Shown piece after piece: positions 1 through 6,314 of a stretch of DNA of 8,658 bases (positions within the stretch are counted from its first letter, which is position 1; each line of letters begins with the position of its first letter). The stretch comes from an uncultured Gemmatimonadaceae bacterium (lineage in GTDB: Bacteria; Gemmatimonadota; Gemmatimonadetes; Gemmatimonadales; Gemmatimonadaceae): positions 1-8,658 of the forward strand of contig CATPBN010000212.1 of NCBI GenBank assembly GCA_955652635.1, in the 5' to 3' direction. The position numbers and the translations under genes are program-made. The notes under the pieces are model-generated. The model was not told the origin of the DNA. It saw only the letters and a list, made by a program, of their open reading frames with translations, and ran no database searches.

Positions 1-1
1 G

Positions 2-403
2 GCAGCGCGGGTATGCGACGCTGCGGGTGCGCCGGATTTCGTCCGCGCTTGTTACGTCGGACTGGGTAGAAATGCGTCGGGGGCCTCCGCGTTCCAGTAC
101 GCCGGTATAAAAAAGAGGTGCGAGCGATCGTCCCCACCGGGCATCGCGTACTGTTATGAGGGAGCAGTACGGCATCTCGCGTACGCTCCGAGCGAGCTGC
201 CACGTGGAGTCGCGTTCTGCAAATCTCTTCCGTCGGGCGACGCGAGGACGCGCTGCTGGGATGGCGTCGGGTTGCAGGTGGGCGGCTTTTTTGGGGATCT
301 AGCCTCGCGCCAGCGGGCCTGTCAGACGGAAAACGCCGACGATGTTGCGGCGTGTGTTCTCGGCGCAGGCATCACCGCGAGTTCGCCGAGGGAGAATCAC
401 TAA
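2..403 (+). CDS. C-terminal part of a cysteine-paired ~34-residue repeat protein (5' end outside window)
   Basis: The frame is open from the left edge to a TAA at 401-403, giving 133 residues with no start in the window, so this is the 3' end of a longer gene. Eight cysteines fall at residues 5, 17, 40, 51, 73, 85, 107 and 118. They form four pairs 11-12 apart, repeating every 33-35 residues. The second Cys of each pair opens a short motif: CYVGLG, CYEGAV, CWDGVG, CVLGAG. The period and the alternation of hydrophobic and charged residues suggest helix-turn-helix (TPR- or Sel1-like) repeats, each stapled by a disulfide, which would imply an exported protein; this is inference. I recall similar uncharacterised proteins in soil bacteria but know no function. 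The next gene starts 12 bases after the stop in the same frame, so the two are probably co-transcribed. The regular cysteine spacing makes a chance open frame unlikely. Confidence 0.8.
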   Translation, partial: AARVCDAAGAPDFVRACYVGLGRNASGASAFQYAGIKKRCERSSPPGIAYCYEGAVRHLAYAPSELPRGVAFCKSLPSGDARTRCWDGVGLQVGGFFGDLASRQRACQTENADDVAACVLGAGITASSPRENH

Positions 404-415
404 CCAGAGCGGCCA

Positions 416-1426
416 GTGCGGGTCCTGAGCGTGCTCGATCAATCCCCGATATCCGAGGGATCGACGGGTGGCGACGCGTTAAGGAACAGCATTGACCTGG
501 CGCAGCTCGCTGAGTCGCTCGGCTACCGCCGGTATTGGATCGCCGAACACCACGCGACGCCGATGCTGGCGAGCCCGAGTCCCGAAGCGCTGATAGGTCC
601 CATCGCGTCGCTGACGTCGACGATGCGAATCGGCTCGGGAGGAGTGATGCTACCGAATTACAGCCCCCTGAAAGTCGCTGAGACGTTCAGCATGCTGGCG
701 GGACTCTTTCCGGGCCGGATCGATCTCGGGATCGGCCGCGCCGCGGGGACGGATCCGCTCACCACGTTCGCCCTGCAGCGAGACCGGAGGCAAGGCGCGG
801 CGGACGATTTTCCGGAACAGCTACAGGAGCTTCGCGGGTACCTCGAAGACAGTCTTCCCGCGGATCACCCGTTCGCGAGCGTCGCCAAGTTGCCGGGAAA
901 TCCGGAAATACCAGAGATCTGGCTCCTTGGCTCGTCTCCGCAGAGCGCGATCTGGGCGGGCGAGCTGGGGTTGCCATATGTGTTCGCCGATTTCATCAAC
1001 TCCGAGGGCGCGCACATCGCCGAGCTCTATCGCGACCACTTTGCCCCCTCTGCGCGATTGCAAGAGCCGAGAGTAACAGTGGCAACGTGGGCGGTCTGCG
1101 CGGACACGCGAGAGCATGCGGAACGTCTCGCAACGAGCAGCAGGATGGCGCTGTCGTTGCTGCGCACTTCGGGGAAGACGATCCCGGTGCCGACGGTGGA
1201 GACCGCAACCAGATTTCTCGAAGAGCCCGCCGGATCGCTCCCAATCGCGCGTCGTCGGCGAATGACGATAGGCACAAAGGCGACCGTGCGTGACGGGCTC
1301 GAAGCGATCGCCGGCGAGTATGGCGCAGAGGAGATAATGATCGTGACGATCACGCACAGCCACGAAGCGCGGAAACACTCGTACGAGCTGGTTGCCGAGG
1401 CTTTCGACCTTCAGCCACCGAGTTGA
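416..1426 (+). CDS. Luciferase-like (LLM class) flavin-dependent oxidoreductase
   Basis: This 336-residue protein belongs to the bacterial luciferase-like monooxygenase superfamily, a TIM barrel that uses reduced FMN (or F420 in some branches) and usually O2. Typical family landmarks are visible: an N-terminal LSVLDQSPI strand (residues 4-12), RYWIAEHH (39-46), GSGGVMLPNYSPLKVAE (73-89), RIDLGIGRAAGTD (101-113) and WLLGSSPQSA (169-178). Together they match the single-chain alkanal-monooxygenase-like (MsnO8/YhbW-type) subgroup. Length is normal for that group. The start is GTG at 416: an in-frame TAA at 401-403 excludes anything earlier, and the conserved first strand begins at residue 4. No good Shine-Dalgarno lies at normal distance (GAGGGAG at 388-394 is 21 bases away), so translation may be coupled to the upstream gene. 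The substrate cannot be told. The FMN reductase gene downstream is a plausible source of reduced flavin. Confidence 0.93.
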   Translation: MRVLSVLDQSPISEGSTGGDALRNSIDLAQLAESLGYRRYWIAEHHATPMLASPSPEALIGPIASLTSTMRIGSGGVMLPNYSPLKVAETFSMLAGLFPGRIDLGIGRAAGTDPLTTFALQRDRRQGAADDFPEQLQELRGYLEDSLPADHPFASVAKLPGNPEIPEIWLLGSSPQSAIWAGELGLPYVFADFINSEGAHIAELYRDHFAPSARLQEPRVTVATWAVCADTREHAERLATSSRMALSLLRTSGKTIPVPTVETATRFLEEPAGSLPIARRRRMTIGTKATVRDGLEAIAGEYGAEEIMIVTITHSHEARKHSYELVAEAFDLQPPS

Positions 1427-1475
1427 GATGCGCCCTGCCCGGTGCGCGAATTGCTTGATCTGTGATCGAACGCAG

Positions 1476-1495
1476 CGTCCATTGGCGGTTGGACG
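1476..1495 (+). other. Small hairpin in the spacer between the luciferase-like and FMN reductase genes
   Basis: CGTCCA (1476-1481) and TGGACG (1490-1495) are perfect inverted arms around an 8-base loop, in the 93-base spacer 1427-1519. No T-run follows, so it is not a standard terminator. It could attenuate or tune the downstream gene, or be chance. No convincing promoter was seen in this spacer. Confidence 0.25.
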
Positions 1496-1506
1496 GAGTG
1501 CAACGC

Positions 1507-1512
1507 AAAGGG
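1507..1512 (+). promoter_or_regulatory. Ribosome binding site of the FMN reductase gene
   Basis: AAAGGG lies 7 bases before the ATG at 1520 and supports that start. Confidence 0.55.
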
Positions 1513-1519
1513 TGTCGTA

Positions 1520-2191
1520 ATGGCAAAGGAAAAGCGGTGTTCGGTTCGGCTCCTGGTCTTCGGAGCATCGATGCGCGAAGGATCGATGAACGACACGCTG
1601 GCGTCGCTGGGTGCCGCCGTCGCCAAAGAGAAGGGCGCAGCAGTGGAGAGAGCATCGATGACGGACTTCGAGTGCCCGCCGTACGACCAGGACGTAGAGC
1701 TGTCGAAAGGAATACCAGCGGGGGCGAAGGCGCTGCACGACAAGCTCAGCGCGGCAGATGGGTTCATGATCTCATCACCGGAATACAACGCGTCGATGTC
1801 CGGCGTCCTCAAGAACACGATCGATTGGGTCTCGCGATTCAGGCCGCAACCGTTCAACGGTAAGCAGGCATTTCTGATGGCCGCGTCTCCGTCGATGACT
1901 GGCGGCAAGATCGGACTATGGGCGCTCCGGCAGCCGCTCGAGCACCTCGGCGCGCGAGTCTATCCGGACATGTTCGCGCTGGCACAGGCGCACCGTGGGT
2001 TCGACTCATCGGGCCGTATCGCCGACACCAAGCTTCAGAACTGGTTCGAGACGACGATAGAGTGCTTCATCGATCTCGTCGAAGCGTCGAAGCACTACCC
2101 GCACCTGAAGAAGCAATGGGTCGAATTCCTCGGCGAGCGGCCGGACAAGGAGACAACACGCGTGGAGCTGGGCGAAACGGCCGCTGTGTAG
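1520..2191 (+). CDS. NADPH-dependent FMN reductase family protein (flavodoxin-like fold)
   Basis: This 223-residue protein belongs to the NADPH-dependent FMN reductase / chromate reductase family (FMN_red, flavodoxin-like), which moves electrons from NAD(P)H to bound FMN and on to free flavin, quinones or metals. The phosphate-binding loop is GASMREGSMN (residues 15-24, matching the family's GSxRxxSxN). The flavin-ring segment SPEYNASMSGVLKNTIDW (86-103) and the AASPSMTGG loop (121-129) are the other hallmarks. The family core is about 180 residues; here the C-terminus runs about 35-40 residues further and is charged. ATG at 1520 has AAAGGG at 7 bases. The aldo/keto reductase gene begins 10 bases after this stop, so the two share a transcript. 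The pairing with the upstream luciferase-like gene suggests a reductase partner for a two-component monooxygenase; this is inference, and a general quinone or azo reductase role is equally possible. Confidence 0.92.
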   Translation: MAKEKRCSVRLLVFGASMREGSMNDTLASLGAAVAKEKGAAVERASMTDFECPPYDQDVELSKGIPAGAKALHDKLSAADGFMISSPEYNASMSGVLKNTIDWVSRFRPQPFNGKQAFLMAASPSMTGGKIGLWALRQPLEHLGARVYPDMFALAQAHRGFDSSGRIADTKLQNWFETTIECFIDLVEASKHYPHLKKQWVEFLGERPDKETTRVELGETAAV

Positions 2192-2194
2192 AGG
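2190..2194 (+). promoter_or_regulatory. Ribosome binding site of the aldo/keto reductase gene, overlapping the preceding stop codon
   Basis: AGAGG shares bases with the TAG stop at 2189-2191 and sits 7 bases before the GTG at 2202. It decides that non-ATG start and suggests translational coupling. Confidence 0.6.
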
Positions 2195-2201
2195 ATCACA
2201 A

Positions 2202-3134
2202 GTGGAAACAAGGCCGATTGGATCGCTCGCGGTTTCCGTCGTCGGCGTGGGCTGCAACAATTTTGGCAGCCGGATCGACGAGCGGCAGAGCGAAGAAGTA
2301 ATCGGAGCGGCGCTCGACGCCGGTGTAAACTTTTTCGACACCGCCGACATGTACGGAAACGGCAAGAGTGAAGAGCTGCTCGGCCGATATCTGGGCCAGC
2401 GACGTCGGCAAGTGATCGTCGCCACGAAGTTCGGGAACGAGATGGAGGGTCAGGGGCGCGGCGCCCGACCGGAATACGTGAAGGAGGCTTTGGACGCGAG
2501 CCTCAAGCGGCTCCGAACCGACTACGTCGATCTCTATCAGCAGCACGTTCCCGATCCCGATGTTCCGATAGCGGAGACACTCGGCGCGCTCGACACGCTG
2601 GTGAAGGCCGGCAAAGTGCGCGAAATCGGATGCTCGAATTTCTCAGCGGGTCAGCTGAGGGAGGCGCGCAAAGCCAGCGACGCGCGACCAGGATCAGTGC
2701 GATTCGTCAGCGTACAGAATGAGTACAGCCTGTTGCACCGCGAGCCGGAGGAAGAAGTTCTGGCGGAATGCGAACGACAGGGCCTGGCGTTTCTTCCCTT
2801 CTTTCCGCTCATGAGCGGTTTGCTGACGGGCAAATATCGGAAGGGAAAGCCAATACCGCAAAACACGCGGGTTGCCAAATACGAGCGGTACAACAAGCTC
2901 CTCACCGAGGAGAACCTCGACAAGGTCGAAGCTCTGATCGAGTTCGCCGAATCTCGCGGGCGAACGGTCTTGGAGCTGGCGTTCTCGTGGCTGCTCGCGC
3001 ATCGGGTCGTAGCCTCTGTAATTGCTGGTGCATCGTCGGGCGAGCAGGCGCGAGACAACGCCGCGGCGGCGGATTGGAACCTCACACCGACAGAACTCGA
3101 AGAGATCGATTCATTGTTGCGCGCCGCCGTGTAA
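2202..3134 (+). CDS. Aldo/keto reductase
   Basis: This 310-residue cytoplasmic NADPH-dependent oxidoreductase of the aldo/keto reductase superfamily ((beta/alpha)8 barrel) reduces carbonyls to alcohols. All four catalytic tetrad positions are readable: Asp46 in FFDTADMYG, Tyr51, Lys76 in VATKFG and His115 in YQQHVPDP. Further family motifs are GCSNFSAGQL (143-152), QNEYSLL (172-178), FFPLMSGLLTGKY (200-212) and the C-terminal cofactor phosphate-binding stretch IAGASSGEQARDN (274-286). Length is full. The start is GTG at 2202, supported by AGAGG at 7 bases and by the typical METR-type N-terminus. It follows the FMN reductase gene by 10 bases. Physiological substrate is unknown; detoxification of reactive aldehydes, possibly including products of the upstream monooxygenase, is speculation. 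Confidence 0.95.
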   Translation: METRPIGSLAVSVVGVGCNNFGSRIDERQSEEVIGAALDAGVNFFDTADMYGNGKSEELLGRYLGQRRRQVIVATKFGNEMEGQGRGARPEYVKEALDASLKRLRTDYVDLYQQHVPDPDVPIAETLGALDTLVKAGKVREIGCSNFSAGQLREARKASDARPGSVRFVSVQNEYSLLHREPEEEVLAECERQGLAFLPFFPLMSGLLTGKYRKGKPIPQNTRVAKYERYNKLLTEENLDKVEALIEFAESRGRTVLELAFSWLLAHRVVASVIAGASSGEQARDNAAAADWNLTPTELEEIDSLLRAAV

Positions 3135-3241
3135 GGCGTTGGGGCGCAATTGATTGGCGGGACGAAACGCGGCTGTAACGGCATTGCGGGTTCGCAACTT
3201 GCGCCTTGCTCGCGTGTACTTCCAACCAACAACTCAACAGT

Positions 3242-3245
3242 GGAG
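3242..3245 (+). promoter_or_regulatory. Ribosome binding site of the outer-membrane protein gene
   Basis: GGAG lies 6 bases before GTG 3252. It favours that start over TTG 3150 or GTG 3240, which would put a hydrophilic, Cys-containing stretch in front of the signal peptide. The spacer 3135-3251 also holds a 5-bp hairpin (TTGCG/CGCAA, 3184-3197); no convincing promoter could be assigned there. Confidence 0.55.
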
Positions 3246-3251
3246 CGACCA

Positions 3252-3791
3252 GTGAATCGTTTCGTTCTTTCAACTTTAGTTGTATCGGCTGCGATTCTCG
3301 CCGCCGCGGCACCTGCGAGCGCACAGGGTTACAATCCGTTCCAGATTGGCGCGTCCGGCGGGATCGCGTTTCCAACAGCTGACCTCGGGAGCGTGGCAAA
3401 CACCGGCTACGACATCTCCGTCATGGTCGGGTATAAGCCCGAGTTCACGCCAATCAGCGTCAGAGCGGAGGCTGCTTACAACGAATTCGGATCCAAGGTC
3501 TTCAACGGCAACGTGAACATTCCGGCGTTCACCGGCAACCTGGTGTTCGGGATGCCAATGGGAACGTTGTCGCCGTACGCGATCGGTGGGGCCGGTCTCT
3601 ACCGCACGAATGTCAGCCTGAACGGTGGGGGCAGTGCCGGAGAGAACCATTTCGGTTTCAACATCGGTGCCGGAATAAAGATTCCTCTGAGCAGCAGCTT
3701 CGAGACGTTCATCGAAGCCCGATACAATCGCGTGACTGTGAACAACGGCAGCTTCACCTTCATTCCGGTGACAGTTGGAGTGATGTTCTAG
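3252..3791 (+). CDS. Small outer-membrane beta-barrel protein
   Basis: This predicted 179-residue exported protein looks like an eight-stranded barrel of the OmpA/OmpX-like outer-membrane beta-barrel group. A signal peptide is clear: basic start (MNR), a hydrophobic core at residues 4-20 and an ASA|Q cleavage site after residue 24. The mature part, about 155 residues, is rich in Gly, Asn and aromatics, with alternating amphipathic strands (about 31-40, 53-61, 68-79, 106-119, 133-145, 149-162 and 169-179). It ends in Phe (VTVGVMF), the usual C-terminal signal for barrel insertion by BAM. No cysteines occur. The GTG start at 3252 is set by GGAG at 6 bases and the signal peptide. It sits 117 bases after the aldo/keto reductase and right before a strong terminator, so it may have its own promoter. 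Role unknown: a structural or small-pore protein are both possible. Confidence 0.85.
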   Translation: MNRFVLSTLVVSAAILAAAAPASAQGYNPFQIGASGGIAFPTADLGSVANTGYDISVMVGYKPEFTPISVRAEAAYNEFGSKVFNGNVNIPAFTGNLVFGMPMGTLSPYAIGGAGLYRTNVSLNGGGSAGENHFGFNIGAGIKIPLSSSFETFIEARYNRVTVNNGSFTFIPVTVGVMF

Positions 3792-3817
3792 AGGAAACTG
3801 CGGGCACGAAGAGCAAG

Positions 3818-3851
3818 AAAAAAAGGCCAGTCCGGTTGGACTGGCCTTTTT
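3818..3851. terminator. Bidirectional intrinsic terminator between convergent genes
   Basis: A perfect 9-bp GC-rich stem, GGCCAGTCC (3825-3833) with GGACTGGCC (3838-3846), encloses a GGTT loop. It is flanked by seven A (3818-3824) on the left and five T (3847-3851) on the right, so either strand gives a hairpin followed by a U-run. It lies 26 bases after the outer-membrane protein stop and 18 bases after the pilC stop on the other strand, and can end both transcripts. Confidence 0.93.
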
Positions 3852-3869
3852 GCTCACTGATGCTGGGTC

Positions 3870-5063
3870 TTACTGCACTGCGTTGACCATGTCGAAGATC
3901 GGAAGGTACATGGCCACGACCATGCCTCCGACCACGACGCCGAGGAAGACGATCATGATCGGCTCGAGCAGCGAGAGCAGGTTCCCCACCGCGGCATCGA
4001 CTTCTTCGTCGTAGAAGTCAGCGATCTTGGCCAACATCTCGTCCAGGCCACCGGTTTGCTCGCCGACGGCGATCATCGAGATGACCATCGGCGGGAACAC
4101 CTTCGACTTCTGGAGCGGCTGAGCGATCGTATCACCGCCGGCGATCGAGGAGCGCGACTGCATGATCGCGTCCTGAATGACCCGGTTGCCGGCCGTCTTC
4201 GCCGTGATCTCGAGCCCTTCGAGAATGCTGACGCCCGAGCTGATGAGCGTGCCGAGGGTGCGGGTAAAGCGCGATACCGCCGACTTGCGGAGTACGTCGC
4301 CGAGAACGGGCATTCGCAACATGATCCGGTCGATCACAAGCTTTCCATTCGACGTGGCGTAGTACTTCTTGAACGAGTAGCCGCCGACGATGATTGCAGC
4401 GCCGATGACCCACCAATAGGCCTTGAGGAAGCCTGAAGCACCGATGACGATTCGCGTCGGCAGTGGAAGCGCCATACCGCCCGAAGCGAACATGCCCGCG
4501 AACACCGGGATGACGAATATGAGCAGGACCACGACCGCAATCGCCGCGACGCTCATGATGACCGTCGGATAGATCATGGCTCCCTTCACTTTTCTCACCA
4601 GTGCGTCGTTCTTTTCAAGGAACGTCGCCAGACGCATGAGAATCGTGTCGAGAATACCGCCGGCCTCGCCGGCGGCGACCATGTTCACGTAAAGATTGGT
4701 AAACGCGCGCGGGTGCTTGGAGAGCGCGTCCGCGACCGTGTTACCCGACTCGACGTCGAACACCACTTTCTTGGTGACTTCTGCGAGCGCCTTGTTGTCG
4801 GTCTGCTCGGCAAGAATGGTCAGGGCCTGCACGAGGGGCAGACCCGAGTTGATCATCGTCGAGAACTGGCGGGTGAAAATGACGACGTCGCGGGTCTTGA
4901 TCGACCCCTTGCCGATCTTCTTCGACGCGTCCTGGTCGATCTTGACGACGCTCAGCCGCTGCTTTCTGAGCTGTGCGATTACGTCATCGCGCGAGGAAGC
5001 GTCAATCGTGGCAGTACGCAGATCGCCGTTGAACGCTCTCGCCGTGTATGTGAAAGTTGCCAT
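3870..5063 (-). CDS. pilC: Type IV pilus inner-membrane platform protein PilC
   Basis: This 397-residue integral membrane protein is the assembly platform that couples the PilB and PilT ATPases to pilin insertion or removal. Two T2SF (GspF/PilC) domains are visible. The first covers about residues 60-190 with the conserved VAAGEAGGILD (129-139); the second covers about 260-390 with AVGEQTGGLDEML (332-344). Hydrophobic segments lie at about 167-191, 215-230 and 369-390, the usual three for this family. The N-terminus has the typical YTARAFNGD segment. Length matches the family (about 400). ATG at 5063 is preceded by a near-ideal ribosome binding site. It is the last gene of the minus-strand operon and is followed 18 bases later by a terminator, so no pilin or alignment-complex gene follows it. 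GspF of a type II secretion system is the alternative, but the adjacent pilT argues for a pilus. Confidence 0.95.
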   Translation of the reverse strand: MATFTYTARAFNGDLRTATIDASSRDDVIAQLRKQRLSVVKIDQDASKKIGKGSIKTRDVVIFTRQFSTMINSGLPLVQALTILAEQTDNKALAEVTKKVVFDVESGNTVADALSKHPRAFTNLYVNMVAAGEAGGILDTILMRLATFLEKNDALVRKVKGAMIYPTVIMSVAAIAVVVLLIFVIPVFAGMFASGGMALPLPTRIVIGASGFLKAYWWVIGAAIIVGGYSFKKYYATSNGKLVIDRIMLRMPVLGDVLRKSAVSRFTRTLGTLISSGVSILEGLEITAKTAGNRVIQDAIMQSRSSIAGGDTIAQPLQKSKVFPPMVISMIAVGEQTGGLDEMLAKIADFYDEEVDAAVGNLLSLLEPIMIVFLGVVVGGMVVAMYLPIFDMVNAVQ

Positions 5064-5070
5064 TAACTAA

Positions 5071-5078
5071 TCCTCTCC
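5071..5078 (-). promoter_or_regulatory. Strong ribosome binding site of pilC overlapping the pilT stop codon
   Basis: On the minus strand the pilT TAG stop (5080-5078) runs into GGAGAGGA (5078-5071), which is followed by 7 bases and the pilC ATG. This is close to a perfect Shine-Dalgarno and links the end of pilT translation to the start of pilC. Confidence 0.85.
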
Positions 5079-6289
5079 TAACGTCTCGCTGGGGAGCCCG
5101 TTCCGGGCCCACGTGTGGGTGCCGGCTTTCCAGACGGCGGCTGGCCGGTTTTGCCTTCATCTGCCGGATCCAGCTGGCCAATCATGCGCTGGAACTCCGT
5201 CGGGTCGCCGCTCACTCGCAGGCACTCGTCCGCCGTGACTTCGCGGTTCATGTACAGCGCGTATAGCGCATCGTTCAGCGTCTGCATGCCCCACTTCTTA
5301 CCGGCCTGCATCGACGAGTAGATCTGGTGAACCTTGTCGTCGCGGATGAGGGCACGAATTGCCGGAGTCACCACCAGAATCTCGGCGGCCATCACGCGGC
5401 CCTTGCCCTGCGCCTTGGGGAGAAGCGTTTGGGTAACGATCCCCTCGAGGACGAAGGCGAGCTGCGCCCGCACCTGGGACTGCTGGTGCGACGGGAATAC
5501 GTCGATGATGCGATTGATCGCCTCGGCCGCCGAGTTCGTGTGCAGCGTCGCGAAGGCGAGGTGACCTGTTTCGGCGATCGTCAGAGTCGCGGCGATCGTC
5601 TCCAGGTCGCGCATTTCACCGACCAGAATGATGTCCGGGTCTTCGCGCAGCGCGTACTTGAGGGCGTTGGCGAACGACTTCGTATCGCTTCCGATCTCGC
5701 GCTGGTTGATGATGCAGCTCTGGTGCTTGTGGATGAACTCGATCGGGTCTTCGACGGTGATGATGTGGCCCTTACGCTCGCGATTGATCTTGTCGATCAT
5801 GGCGGCGAGGGTCGTCGATTTACCCGAGCCTGTCGGACCGGTCACGAGAACGAGACCGCGCGGCTTCTCCGCCATCTTGGCGATGGACCCTGGGAGACCG
5901 AGCTGATCGAACGTCTTGATTGCGAAAGGAATCTGTCTGACCACCATCGACACACACCCGCGCTGCTTGAACACGTTGCCGCGGAAGCGGGCGAGGTTCT
6001 GGATGCCGAACGAGAAGTCGAGCTCGTCCTCGAGCTCGAACCGCTTTTTCTGCTGCTCGGTCAATACCGAATAGGCGATCTGCAGCGTGTCCTTCGGGGT
6101 CATCTCCTGGTCAACCGACGAGTTCGTTATGTCGCCGTCGACGCGAAGCTTTGGCCGCTCACCAGCGACGATGTGAAGGTCGGACGCATTGCGAGAGACC
6201 ATTTCCTCGAGCAAGGAGCGCAGGTTGACGCCCTGCGGCTTGGGCGGTCCCGCCGGGGCCGACGTGTCTATGAACGGTAAGGATGTCAT
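5078..6289 (-). CDS. pilT: Type IV pilus retraction ATPase PilT
   Basis: This 403-residue hexameric secretion ATPase of the PilT/VirB11 family drives pilus disassembly and so twitching motility and DNA uptake. The N-terminal PAS-like domain includes ASDLHIVAGERPKLRVDGD (35-53). The ATPase core has Walker A GPTGSGKST (151-159), Asp box ITVEDPIEF (177-185), Walker B ILVGEMRDLET (221-231) and His box HLAFATLHTN (243-252). AIRALIRDDK (310-319) is the PilT-specific AIRNLIR-type motif needed for retraction in characterised PilTs, and separates it from PilB. It is longer than usual (about 345-370): there is a Pro-rich N-terminal lead (residues 10-20) and a Pro/Gly-rich tail (about 374-403). ATG at 6289 lies 25 bases after the pilB stop with no recognisable Shine-Dalgarno, so coupling to pilB translation is likely. 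A PilU-type paralogue cannot be fully excluded from sequence alone. Confidence 0.95.
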   Translation of the reverse strand: MTSLPFIDTSAPAGPPKPQGVNLRSLLEEMVSRNASDLHIVAGERPKLRVDGDITNSSVDQEMTPKDTLQIAYSVLTEQQKKRFELEDELDFSFGIQNLARFRGNVFKQRGCVSMVVRQIPFAIKTFDQLGLPGSIAKMAEKPRGLVLVTGPTGSGKSTTLAAMIDKINRERKGHIITVEDPIEFIHKHQSCIINQREIGSDTKSFANALKYALREDPDIILVGEMRDLETIAATLTIAETGHLAFATLHTNSAAEAINRIIDVFPSHQQSQVRAQLAFVLEGIVTQTLLPKAQGKGRVMAAEILVVTPAIRALIRDDKVHQIYSSMQAGKKWGMQTLNDALYALYMNREVTADECLRVSGDPTEFQRMIGQLDPADEGKTGQPPSGKPAPTRGPGTGSPARR

Positions 6290-6314
6290 CAGATATTGAT
6301 TCGAGAGTAAAAGA

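Noticed and set aside
821..1738. A 305-codon minus-strand open frame spanning the end of the luciferase-like gene and the start of the FMN reductase gene
   Set aside because: It crosses two well-supported genes and their spacer, its product is Arg/Cys/His-rich without recognisable motifs, and no ribosome binding site was apparent.
1411..1908. A 165-codon minus-strand open frame opposite the FMN reductase gene
   Set aside because: It overlaps strongly conserved flavin-binding codons on the other strand and has low-complexity Ser/Ala content; a shadow frame.
3184..3220. Possible promoter before the outer-membrane protein gene (TTCGCA, 18 bases, TGTACT)
   Set aside because: Both boxes are poor matches to a housekeeping consensus and the promoter rules of this organism are unknown, so it could not be called.
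3150..3251. A 34-residue N-terminal extension of the outer-membrane protein from TTG 3150
   Set aside because: It would bury the signal peptide inside the protein, and the GGAG site with normal spacing points to GTG 3252.
5327..6280. A 317-codon open frame on the plus strand covering most of pilT
   Set aside because: It is the exact antisense of a well-conserved ATPase. Its product is rich in Arg, Asp, Gly, Leu and Val with no domain pattern, as expected from antisense reading of GC-rich coding DNA.
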